Shown here piece after piece: positions 55,260-64,000 of a DNA stretch of 64,000 bases. How positions within the stretch are numbered: position 1 is the first letter of the stretch; each line of letters opens with the position of its first letter. Below the pieces are notes generated by a model. The model saw only the letters and a program-made list of their open reading frames with translations, ran no database searches and was not told the DNA's origin. The translations under genes and the position numbers were made by a program. Source of the DNA: Undaria pinnatifida (lineage: Eukaryota; Sar; Phaeophyceae; Laminariales; Alariaceae); contig JABAKD010000107.1 in assembly GCA_012845835.1 (NCBI GenBank), positions 165,021 through 229,020 of the forward strand, read 5' to 3'.

Positions 55260-55845
55260 ACAAATGTTTACTAACCCACCCCCGCCCCCAACGCCTCCTC
55301 CTTCCCCACCACCCGCACCATCGCCTAGACCTAGCACCACGCTTATGGCAAACCCTACATCTACGCGACCTAAAGCCTCCCCCCCCCCCCCTCTCCGCCA
55401 CATTCCCCCTCCATCCCCCACAACAAGGATTTATAGCTTCCTCGCGCAAATCGAGCTGCCCCACCCGCCCCCCCCCCTGCCCCCTTTCGATCAAACCCAG
55501 GCCCCCACGTCCTTAAAAACTCAGCCCTCCCCTCACCGGATGTTTGACTTACAGGATTCACTTACTTGATAAACTGATGCATTTTCTTCCACAGCTGTCA
55601 GATTTTGTCCCGCTCAGCATCTGACTTTATAGTTTCCGCGCACGGACTGACTAACATCACCCTGTTGACCCTCATAGCTACACTGTAGTTGCAAGGGGAG
55701 TCGCCGACCTACCAGGTATATCCTTCATGAGGACACACAACCCGTAATACGCGCGATCGAAGTATCACACACAGCTTGCAAATATTAGTTTCGACAAAAT
55801 ATTCGATCTCACAGCTGGAGTGTACTTTAATTTTTGTAGTATGTA
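55260..55845 (+). repeat. Family C repeat, plus copy
   Basis: CGCCTAGACCTAGCACCACG, C-tracts, CAGATTTTGTCCCGCTCAGC, GTCGCCGACCTACCAGG, outer end GAGTGTACTTTAATTTTTG. Confidence 0.85.
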
Positions 55846-56240
55846 GATGAGTACAGGGGCGCGGAGTACGAGTAGCATCAGGCCATTAACGACAAAACCT
55901 AAGTACATTATTATTACCAGAGGTATTAATAGTACATTGTAGTGTGCATACTGTTGTGTAGTAGTATCAAATATGTGAGTTTCAAAAAAGATCAAAATCA
56001 GATTTTGATCTCACGGCTTGACACTACGTGCCTTTTTTCATTTTATTTTAAACTCTAACTGACGTATCACATGATATACTGTATTTTACGAATGCGCGGC
56101 GTTTGACAGATGGTTATTATAGTATGTAGATGAGCACAGGGGCGCGGAGTACGAGTGGTTAGCATCACGCCACTAACGACAAAAACGCGAGCACAATATT
56201 ATCACCAGATACTTCGTACACCAGGTACTAATAGTATGCT
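55846..56240. repeat. Module M, about 260-bp tandem repeat
   Basis: Two units: GTAGATGAGTACAGGGGCGC...ATTAACGACAAAA, TTGATCTCACGGCTTGACAC, CCTTTTTTCATTTTATTTTA, then GCGCGGCGTTTGACAGATGG and GTAGATGAGCACAGGGGCGC again at about 56120. Confidence 0.8.
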
Positions 56241-56374
56241 GCAGCGTGCGTAATCATCAATCATCCTCTCACCTTACTCACTACGCGTTGCGGACACTTC
56301 ACCACACATAAACCTACCCCACCCCACCTCACCCCACCCAAGTAACCCTACCCCACGTCTAGCTCGTGTTGCGA

Positions 56375-56530
56375 CAGAGGTTCGTAGCGCTTTTCGATGA
56401 CGGGGCTCCTTAATTAACCCTCAATCGTCTCCAAATTCAAGTGGTTCAATTATTTTTTCTTAAAATTACACAATTTTCGTTGCGTGTCTAGTCTAGTCCA
56501 TGGGATGTTTTATCCGGCAGCGGCAACAGC
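56375..56530 (+). repeat. MITE-1 left-half fragment
   Basis: TTGCGACAGAGGT, GACGGGGCTCCTTAATTAAC, CAATCGTCTCC, TTTTCGTTGCGTGTCTAG, CATGGGATGTTTTATCCGGC follow the MITE-1 order. It breaks off into CAG repeats at 56520. Confidence 0.65.
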
Positions 56531-56760
56531 AGCAGCACCAGTTTTATATATATATATATATATGTATATTTGATTTTGACTATGCGTCGACGGATGATGA
56601 TGATGATGACGATGATGATGAGGATAATGATATGCCTGAATAGTCATAAATCAGGTATCAACATGTGTGTAGAATGATTGCGCAACTAAAGAAATGTTGC
56701 ACCCAACCCGCCCCCCTCCCCACAACCCACCACCACCACCACCACCACCGCCACCACCCT
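56531..56760. repeat. Microsatellite cluster: TA, GAT, CAC
   Basis: (TA)n at 56545-56562, (GAT)n at 56596-56630, (CAC)n at 56726-56757. Confidence 0.9.
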
Positions 56761-56838
56761 CAGAATACATACCAACACTACTACCACTACCATCTCTACC
56801 GGACCGCTACTTCGACCGCGGGTGAAGTAGGTCGAAAG

Positions 56839-57045
56839 ATGGCAAGTTTCTTTCATGCCTGCGGCAGCAGCATGCAGCAGCAGCAACAGCAGCAGCAAGG
56901 TAGCAGAGCGGAGGAGGTCACCTCGCCATGTGGGGTTGTGTCGGTCAACGGTCTCTCGTCTCCCTCGCAAGCGATACGTCCAGGAGTCACTAGCTGCCAC
57001 GTCCCAACGGCCGGCCGCGGACAGCTGAGAGTCGACCCGCTGGGG
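56839..57045 (+). other. Possible first exon, poly-Gln protein
   Basis: ATG at 56839 begins MASFFHACGSSM, an eight-Gln run, then a Ser/Val/Pro-rich stretch ending RGQLRVDPLG at a GTGAGG donor, 69 codons in phase 0. It could be the N-terminus of a regulatory protein. No second exon was found and the Gln run is a CAG microsatellite. Just after it, GTGGCCATACCGCC occurs twice in tandem. Confidence 0.25.
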
Positions 57046-57205
57046 GTGAGGGCAAAAAAAACTGAAAAAATATGTGGCCATACCGCCAAAAAATATGTGG
57101 CCATACCGCCGCGCGTTATCGTCTAACCCCGCCTGTTGCTAGCGACACACGCTACTACGTACCGTGGCAAACACACCACTTATTTTGTCTCAGAGGCTCG
57201 TGTCA

Positions 57206-57454
57206 GATGCATGTGCTACGATAGAAGTGCCCCCCCCCATTGCTTTTTTTGTCGAAGCTCCTCACACGAGAAGCGCTATAATATACTTCACGCAGGCACT
57301 GTTTTCCACAAAAGCAATAGTCAAATTGTTCTACCCGATGAGAACTCCCGTATGGTCTAGGTATGCAACTGTGAGCATATAGACTATATTGCAAAATGTA
57401 GCCACGAAGTTCAGATGGGCTTTGGGCTAAGCAACCTCTGTCGTAGCACACGTC
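57206..57454 (+). mobile_element. MITE-1-related element j (TSD GTCA)
   Basis: Ends GATGCATGTGCTACGATAGA and CTCTGTCGTAGCACACGTC, flanks GTCA at 57202-57205 and 57455-57458. The interior does not match the other copies, so it shares ends only. Confidence 0.75.
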
Positions 57455-57639
57455 GTCACACTCAAGGCGCTCTGTAAGCCCCACCCACAAAAACTTGAGA
57501 ACCCTTTTTTTCTTTTTTCGTCAGAAACAAATGACTTCGCGACGACCCGATGAAATCAATGCGTATCATATTGAAATTAGTGGCCTGAGGTGAAAAAAAA
57601 AAAATAAATCAACACATGAAAGAAAAGAACGAATGAATG

Positions 57640-57837
57640 CCATTAATTCCAGCGATATCTGGTTAATCAATAGCCTCTTTAGAACCCTCAAAATCCCTTC
57701 CCATACTCGAAAATTCCAAGAAATTTGCCCTCAAAAAAACGGTTTTTACAGTTCTAAAGGCGTTAAGTAGTTCCCGAAAACTAAACAGAAAATTGTTTTT
57801 TGCCGAGAAATGTTACCCGTCTTTATCGTAGCAGGCG
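57640..57837. repeat. MITE-1-related right half
   Basis: CCAAGAAATTTGCCCTC, AAAGGCGTTAAGTAG, then GTCTTTATCGTAGCAGGCGT. The same arrangement is seen at 45640-45725 and in part at 34700-34760. 57838-58595 shows no gene; a poly(G) run lies at 58277-58305. Confidence 0.6.
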
Positions 57838-58595
57838 TACCTCAAGTATACCGTCCGTAACACGCTGTAATTCGTAAGTAGAACGTCTTGTCGACCGAAA
57901 TATCATGCACGAAGTGTTGCATGTGATGTCATACGTACCAATTTGCCGTTTTTCGTTGCTATGTTAATGTATGATAGTTGGCGTTTGTTTTCCTATGTAC
58001 CGTGGCACCTTCTCGTCTTTCGTCGCTTAGTCTATGCCGACGTCAGCATGTAGAAAGCACATCAAGTAGTACACCACACGCCCTACCCATATTATGAAGA
58101 AACAAGAGTCTGGGCTCTGGCCGTTTTTCTCGATTTTTTTCTTCTTCCTTTTTTGCCGAGCCTATTTAATGTTATTAAGCTCTCTAACTTTTTTTCAGCC
58201 GCGGCCGAAAAAAAATGTGCCGATAATTCCTCATTTTTTTTTTTGAAAATTAACCCGTGGCAATTTTTCCCAATGCGGGGGGGTGGGGGGGGGGGGGGGG
58301 GGGGGCTTTTCTTGTGTAGCAGCGCAGGCCCAGCCTCAAGTTTTCCTTGGTTCTCTAGGATGCTAAGCCGGGCGCTCTTGTTACCCTGTTCCTTCATAGT
58401 AGGACGACGGCTACGGTAGTATTATTATTGCAGTATCATCATACCCCTCTTGTACCTTCCCTGTTTGAGCCGCTCGCACGACGACTGACTCTGTACCCCA
58501 ATGACACGAACATTTAATTCAGGAGATGTATTGGCGGAGCGTACGAAGCTAGTTAAGCAGCTGCGGATTTCGTGTCGAATAATTTTAACCAATCA

Positions 58596-58874
58596 GACGC
58601 GTGCCACGATAGAGGTATTAAGGTTTACCCTTTTTTTTGGCGAAAAAAAAAGTCTGAATGACGGAGCTCCTCAGCCCGAAATCGTCGGGAAATATGTGTT
58701 TTGGTTTTCGATGTGTACCTAGGCCACGGGATTTTTTTTATTCGGTAGTATGTTCTTTCTTTCCTCCAAATCAGTTTTCGCCTAAAGCCATGTCTTAAGC
58801 TCCGAAAATTGAGGAACACACCTCTGAAAAAAAAAAAATGGTTCTGGTGCACCTCTACCATCGTAGCAGGCGTT
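58596..58874 (+). mobile_element. MITE-1 copy l (TSD ATCA)
   Basis: 279 bp, ends GACGCGTGCCACGATAGAGG and CTACCATCGTAGCAGGCGTT, flanks ATCA at 58592-58595 and 58875-58878. Internal landmarks GAATGACGGAGCTCCTCAGC and CGAAATCGTCGGGAAA. Confidence 0.9.
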
Positions 58875-59045
58875 ATCACGATAAAGCTTCGAATGCGGCA
58901 AACGAACAGGGAGGCTGGTCACTCGCGCGAGTGACCCCAAACCACTCCCCCCCCAAAAAAAAAAACGAAAAAAGAACGACCCCTCTCGCGGAGCAAGACA
59001 GAAAAGAAAAAAATAGATAAGAAAGGGAAGAGGCAAGCGCTAAGA

Positions 59046-59640
59046 AATACGGTGGACGAGGAGAAGCACTTGACTTGAGAGATAATGTACGAGGGGGGTC
59101 GACTTGACGGAAGATATTGGAATGAAAACGTATCTGCACGCCCCAGTGGACGACGCGAAAAAGCTGAAACTGGGATTTCGTGTAGGGGTCTGGACCTACC
59201 AGAAAGAAGAAAGAGATCGTATCGTACCAGTAAAGTAGTCGGGAGGAGGAGGACGTGGATACAAATATGTGCCAGTGTGGCACAACAGTAGAGTACAGGA
59301 CTCACATAGTAGGAGAATGTGAAATGTGCAAGGAGGAACGGGATGCGTTAGAGGAGGAGATGAGGAAAATAGACGTATGTGACAACATGCAAGAGTTTGG
59401 TAGACTAGAGAGTGGCGAGAAAACGATCGCTATCCTAGGAGATAGATGGTGGCCGCAGACGGCGAAACAGGACGAGGATAGGATAAGCAAACAGTTTCTA
59501 TGTAAGATGGAAAAAGCGTAACGAGCGCCCAAATGTTGGAGGTGTCTCTATTAGGAGTAGGAACGGTGCTCCGTCTCGAAAGGGATGCGTGGTCAATGCT
59601 CAAATCACTACGGCAAGAAAAACATGAGTACGCCTCCCCT
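59046..59640 (+). pseudogene. LINE 3' end: C-terminal Cys-His region and tail
   Basis: 5'-truncated copy of the LINE at 29812-31960. From 59255 the frame contains CQCGTTVEYRTHIVGECEMC, a C-x-C-x8-H-x4-C-x2-C arrangement like the nucleic-acid-binding knuckle at the C-terminus of many LINE proteins, then GDRWWPQTAKQDEDRISKQF. Stops interrupt the frame upstream of 59255. The 3' end reads AACATGAGTACGCC and runs into C-rich sequence (59640-59680). It has no SINE at the point where the 30-kb copy does. Confidence 0.75.
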
Positions 59641-60347
59641 TAACATGCCCCCCCTTAACATGCCCCCCCCCCCACCGCAGCCTTGGTCTTGGGTGCCTTG
59701 TTTTGCATACCAGGCATATATGGTAAGATTGTTTTATCCCCATCATCCAAGCTTTCCCCCCCCCCCCCCCCCTCCCCCGACGGCGCAGGCCAGGCACGCA
59801 GCAGAGCGTGCCGTGTGCAGTGTGTGTCGTTGTCTTCGCACTAAATCGGGCGAGCCGATGAACAAACTCATAGCACACACGTATCGTGTATTTCTGATAC
59901 CAACAAACAATATCGCAAAGACTAAGAATGAAATTCCGAGGGCTGTGGGTTGTGGAAGCCCCGCCGTTCAGAAAATGGTTTTCGCCAAAAAAAGGTATAC
60001 CTTTTTCTTACCTCTATCGTCGTAGCAGGCGCCCCCGGCCCTCTGCTACTTTTGTTAGACGAGCCGGGAAGCTCAATCAATGCCGCACACGCTCGATTTG
60101 ATCGCGGTAAACACATCACAATAGTGTATCTCATGAGTAACATTTCTTTTTTTTCTTGCTTTTCCTTCTCCTTTGGTTGATATATTTGGTCCTCATGGCC
60201 CAAAGGCAGATGTTTTGCGAGAAGTGATCGGCGTTGAAGCTCACGCAGCGCCTTTGGCGGCAGGGACGTGCCCTCCCTTTATGGTGGAGTGTCCTGCATT
60301 ATTAATAGTGTGTTTTTCCAACCACGCTAACTAACCCTTACCCTAGG

Positions 60348-60647
60348 CTCGTGCTACGATCATAGAGGTATACCTTTTTTTGGCGAAAATTGTTTCTAAA
60401 CGATCCCAGAATCGTCGGGAAAAAAAATGGCCATTTTTTTATTGCAACAATGATGATTTTCGAGTCGTTTACCATCGAGACCATGGAATTTTCATCCGCG
60501 ATATAGCGGGTTTTTATTTTTCTTCCCAATCTGTTTTTTTTTTCGTTTGTTTGGTTAAGAAGGAGACATGTCTTAACCTCCTCCTAAAGTGAGGGGTAGT
60601 ACTAAGAAAAAAAAAGTGGTGAGGCCTCCTCTATCGTAGCGCCCGTC
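60348..60647 (+). mobile_element. MITE-1 copy m, present only in duplication unit 1
   Basis: Ends CTCGTGCTACGATCATAGAG and CTCCTCTATCGTAGCGCCCG. Interior GCGAAAATTGTTTCTAAACG, CAGAATCGTCGGG, and TTCATCCGCGATATAGCGGG. The 4-bp flanks do not match. Confidence 0.85.
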
Positions 60648-60889
60648 TCTCTTTTCAACCCCTACGAAACGTCGGTCGAAGTGACCCATAATGCCATCGC
60701 TGGGGGAAAATGGTTCATAGAAATTTTAAATGCCAAAAAATATCGTGTATCACTGCCTCTTGTGTGGAGAATAACCCGGCGTTCTCAACCACAGTGGGCG
60801 AGTTGGAAAAGGAGATCGCGACCCCCGGGGGGAAGGGGTTCTTCTTCGGGTCTGCAGGGTTCTACCTGCCTCAGAAAAGCCGACCGTGC

Positions 60890-61140
60890 TGGCGGCGACG
60901 ACTTCTTCTCCCACGAGTGTTCTTTCATGTTCAGCTTTCCGAAGATTGTTCCCTCCCTGCACGGCCTGCATCGTCGACATACGCCCCGGGACGAAGTGCC
61001 TGGGTGTGTCGTACCCCAGTCAGGCGTTCGCCCCGCGGGGCGTATGTTGGTGATGCAGGCCGTGCATGGGGGGGGGCGGTCTTCGTAAGCGCTGACCATG
61101 ATAGGGACACTCGTGGATCAAACAGTCGTCGCATTCGGTG
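60890..61140. repeat. Foldback (imperfect palindrome), unit 1
   Basis: Centre near 61008. Left arm TTCTCCCACGAGTGTTCTTT...CTGCACGGCCTGCATCGTC, right arm GGTGATGCAGGCCGTGCA...CACTCGTGGATCAAACAGTC, its imperfect inverse. Arms about 110-125 bp. Confidence 0.8.
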
Positions 61141-61555
61141 CCGTTAGGCTTCTCATGTCGGAGGTCTTGTGGTGCTCGGGGTAAGGGCAAGGGCAAGTCT
61201 TCATCTCTTTTTTCTTTTGTTTTTTGGCCACAAGGTAAACCAAGTTAACCGACCCGACGTTTTTTTCGGATTCTCGCGGGCTCACTATCGATGGAGATAG
61301 ACACATAAGCGGGGGAAAGAGAGAGAGGGAGAGAGCTGCTCTGGATTGGTGTGGCCGATGAGCCTCAAGAGCAAGCAATGATTGCGGGACAGGGGGGCGG
61401 GGGGGGGGGGGTGGGGAGAGGGACCGAAATCCTGGAGGCGGGAAACTGTGATTTTTGTATGCTGCTATATAAGTGTAGAAAAACAAGGTTTGGCCAAAAT
61501 ATTAAGGGCTTCTTACGGATAGGATAATTTCTCACGCGTCGGACCGACGGAGGGT

Positions 61556-62124
61556 TACCCGACCCGACCCGACCCGACCCGACCCGACCCGACCCGGCCC
61601 GACCCGACCCGACCCGACCCGACCCGACCCGACCCGACCCGACCCGACCCGACCCGACCCGACCCGACCCGACCCGACCCGACCCGACCCGACCCGACCC
61701 GACCCGACCCGACCCGACCCGACCCGACCCGACCCGACCCGACCCGACCCGACCCGACCCGACCCGACCCGACCCGACCCGACCCGACCCGACCCGACCC
61801 GACCCGACCCGACCCGACCCGACCCGACCCGACCCGACCCGATCCGACCCGACCCGACCCGACCCAACCCGACCCGACCCGACCCGACCCGACCCGACCC
61901 GACCCGACCCGACCCGACCCGACCCGACCCGACCCGACCCGACCCGACCCGACCCGACCCGACCCGACCCGACCCGACCCGACCCGACCCGACCCGACCC
62001 GACCCGACCCGACCCGACCCGACCCGACCCGACCCGACCCGACCCGACCCGGCCCGACCCGACCCGACCCGACCCGGCCCGAACCGACCCGGCCCGACCC
62101 GACCCGGTCCGGCCCGGCCTGACC
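61556..62124. repeat. (CCGAC)n satellite, about 570 bp
   Basis: More than 110 nearly perfect CCGAC units, with a handful of single-base variants (CCGGC, CCGAT, CCAAC). The five-base period gives long open frames on the minus strand (Gly-Ser-Gly-Arg-Val repeats), which are not genes. Confidence 0.95.
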
Positions 62125-62754
62125 CCTGAGCATTGACTACCTCCTGACTCGTGAGATTTAGAAATCTCCTGCCCGGTCACGTGATTCAGCAGCTCAGTGG
62201 GCATTGCTATGTGCAACCAGCAACCTCGAAATGCAAACCGATGGACAAACTGATGGCCCCTATTAGTGTCCTTGTACCAACAAATAATATCGAAAAAAGT
62301 AAGAACAAAATTCCGACGATAGTATTATTAATAGCAGGTTGAGGAGCCCCGTCATTCAGAAAATGGTCTTCGCCAAAAAACGGTATATTTTTTGATATCT
62401 CCATGGTCGTGGCACACGTCCCCGTCTCTCTGCAATTTTTGTCAGACGAGCGGGTAAGATCTATCATTGCCACACACCCTCGACGAGGTTTAGGCGGGTA
62501 TGACACCACAGTGTACTATTGTGTCAACTACTTTTTGCTTTTCCTTGGTGATATCTGTCCTTCTGGGAGATGTTTGCGAAGTGATCGGCGCTGAGGCTCA
62601 CGCAGCACGTTTAGCGGAAGGGGACGCGCCCTCTCTCTAAGGAGAGTTACCCGGCGTTTGCAACCATGGACGAGATAGAAAAGGAGGCCGCGACCACCGG
62701 AGGAGGGTCCTGGTTCAGGTCTCTGCAGGACTCTGTCCGCGTCGGAACTGCCAA

Positions 62755-63015
62755 CCGTGCCGGCTGGGATGACTATTTCTCCCACGAGTGTTCTTTCATG
62801 TTCAGCTTTCTGAAGATTGCCTCTCCCTGCACGGCCTGCATCGTCGACATACGCCCCGGGGCGAAGTGCTTGAGTGTGTCGTACCCCAGTCAGGCCCTTC
62901 GCCCCGGGGCGTATGCCGGTGATGCAGACCGTGCAGGGGGAAGAGATCTTCGCAACAGCTGACGATGAAACGGATACTCGTGGATGAAATAGTCGTCGCA
63001 CCCGGTGCCGGTGGG
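62755..63015. repeat. Foldback (imperfect palindrome), unit 2
   Basis: Centre near 62885. Inner arms TACGCCCCGGGGCGAAG and CTTCGCCCCGGGGCGTA are perfect. The outer arms extend to GACTATTTCTCCCACGAGTG at the left and the inverse of GACTATTTCATCCACGAGTA at the right. Confidence 0.85.
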
Positions 63016-63507
63016 CTTTTTCCATGGCGAAGGTCTTGTGACACTCGGGAGGTAAGGGCAAGGGCAAGTCCCCACCTTCTTGGCCACGAGGTATATCAAG
63101 CTCACCGACCCGATCGACGCTTTTTGTGGGTTGGCGCGGGCTCAATATCGACGGAGATCGAGGCATGGGATGAGGTAATAGAGAGAGAGACGGAGACGGC
63201 TGCTCAGGGATGGTGCGATCGATGGGCCTCGAGAGCAAGCAATGACTGCAGTTTTTTTTTTCACGGGTCAGATCGATTCCCGCTGGTAGGATCCCGTCAC
63301 AGGGTGACCCGGCCCCAATCCCGTGATATACGGAAACCTCCTGACCCGACCCGACCCGACTCGACCTGCGGGTTTTTGAAATGCCTCCGGGTCCGACCGG
63401 ACTCGATCCGCGGGTTTTTGAAAAGCCTCCTAATCCAACTCGCGGGCCGGGTCATGATCCGCGATTCAAGCCTTGAATGATTGCGGGACAGGGCGGAGGG
63501 GGTGAGA

Positions 63508-63576
63508 GCGTACTCATTTGTTGCTTGCCTTAGTCATTTGACCATTCACCACGCATCTATTTCGAGGCGGAGCAGG
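63508..63576 (-). mobile_element. LINE 3'-tail fragment
   Basis: On the minus strand: ATGCGTGGTGAATGGTCAAA, TGACTAAGGCAAGCAACAAA, TGAGTACGC. It is the last 65 bases of the LINE, again followed by a C-rich stretch. Confidence 0.75.
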
Positions 63577-63731
63577 GGGGGGGGGCGGGGGAAGAGGAAC
63601 GGACGTTCTAGACGCGGGAAACTGTGATGGTCGCATGCTACGGTAGGGAGTACAATCACATGGTGTGGCCAAAATGTTCAGGTGTTTTTCACGGGTCGGA
63701 TAACTTCTCACGGGTTGAACCTAGTCAAGGT

Positions 63732-63868
63732 GACCCGACCCGACCCGACCCGACCCGACCCGACCCGACCCGACCCGACCCGACCCGACCCGACCCGACC
63801 CGACCCGACCCGACCCGACCCGACCCGACCCGACCCGACCCGACCAAACCCGACCCGACCCGTGATCA
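63732..63868. repeat. (CCGAC)n satellite, second array
   Basis: About 27 units of CCGAC, then GTGATCATTGAATACCTCC, which also follows the first array (GAGCATTGACTACCTCC at 62127). Confidence 0.95.
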
Positions 63869-64000
63869 TTGAATACCTCCGTACTCGACCCGTGAGATTT
63901 AGAAAACCTCCTGACCCTCCCAGCCTCTACCCACTGAGATTTTGGAAACCTGCTGACCTGATCCGTGAAGCGCCCTCCAAAGTATTCATTTTTTTTATGG

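Larger units (their letters stand above)
59850..62150. repeat. Segmental duplication, unit 1
   Basis: Homologous, in order, to 62220-64000: CCGATGAACAAACTCATAG, CAACAAACAATATCGC, a MITE-1 end fragment (59925-60031), GAAGTGATCGGCGTTGAAGC, the foldback element, a GAGAGAGAGGGAGAGAGC linker, GCGGGAAACTGTGAT, and a (CCGAC)n array. Unit 1 alone carries an insertion of about 470 bp (60305-60775) that includes a MITE-1. Confidence 0.8.
62220..64000. repeat. Segmental duplication, unit 2 (runs to window edge)
   Basis: Second copy of 59850-62150. It includes a MITE-1 end fragment (62305-62420), a foldback, an extra CCGAC-type block at 63335-63470 and a LINE 3' fragment at 63508-63576 that unit 1 lacks. 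Confidence 0.8.

Noticed and set aside
11450-60345. CCCTAAC-like words as telomeric repeats
   Set aside because: Only isolated one- or two-copy matches (for example near 11455 and 60333); no array.
61365-62216. 283-codon and shorter frames encoding Gly-Ser-Gly-Arg-Val repeats
   Set aside because: By-products of the (CCGAC)n satellite: a five-base period leaves several frames open. No splice or start context, and composition is wholly explained by the repeat.

Overview
This is eukaryotic nuclear DNA: genes are split by introns with GTGAGT/GTAAG-type donors and AG acceptors, there are no operons, and most of the 64 kb is interspersed and tandem repeat. A multi-exon sigma-class glutathione S-transferase, a Ty3/gypsy pol tail of a form I associate with stramenopile algae, BED-finger and PIF1 remnants and the overall texture suggest a stramenopile, most probably a brown alga. 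That assignment is family resemblance, not a database result.

Host genes are few. The best is a complete sigma-class GST on the minus strand (42405 down to 27868): six exons, 205 residues, spread over 14.5 kb because its introns are full of transposons and satellites. Exon 1 of a paralogue lies at 905-1040 (minus) and the rest of that gene runs off the left edge or is lost. A small cysteine-containing reading frame (39899-40445, plus) is nested antisense in GST intron 2. A two-exon BED-finger gene (6165-7068, plus) sits between two arrays of the same 42-bp repeat. A gag-like or hypothetical two-exon frame (19602-20554, plus) has an intron that is almost exactly one MITE.

Mobile elements make up most of the rest. 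MITE-1 (TIR near GACGCGTGCTACGATAGAGG, 4-bp target duplications, about 250-300 bp, more than a dozen copies or fragments). MITE-2 (TIR near GAGTCATCCCACGGTAGGGG). A large G/C-tract repeat here called family C, occurring in both orientations with a TIR-like outer end. A tRNA-derived SINE (three copies). A non-LTR retrotransposon (LINE) with RT and a Cys-His knuckle, whose 3' ends run into C-tracts instead of A-tails. Degenerate Ty3/gypsy pol and possible Ty1/copia pieces. A hAT-like element with CAGTGTTGGGC ends. Foldback elements and a (CCGAC)n satellite lie inside a tandem segmental duplication at the right edge.

Layout: 0-1.3 kb GST paralogue edge; 1.4-5.7 kb MITE-1, PIF1 remnant, 98-bp repeats, family C; 5.8-7.7 kb BED gene and flanking arrays; 7.7-11.3 kb family C, LINE-tail repeat, 53-bp minisatellite; 11.7-14.5 kb SINE, MITE-1 and gypsy pol; 15-19 kb degenerate satellite and one TIR element; 19.6-27.2 kb gag-like frame and many MITEs; 27.9-42.4 kb GST gene; 42.6-49 kb local duplications, MITE-2, hAT-like element; 49.6-56.2 kb family C cluster; 56.5-59.6 kb microsatellites, MITE-1, LINE 3' end; 59.8-64 kb tandem duplication with foldbacks and (CCGAC)n.

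The most interesting observation is the MITE-2 copy at 20057-20334. Its AGGT target duplication plus its GAGT...ACTC termini create a perfect GTGAGT donor and a CAG acceptor, and splicing there would restore the pre-insertion reading frame exactly. That is the signature of an introner, an intron-generating transposon.
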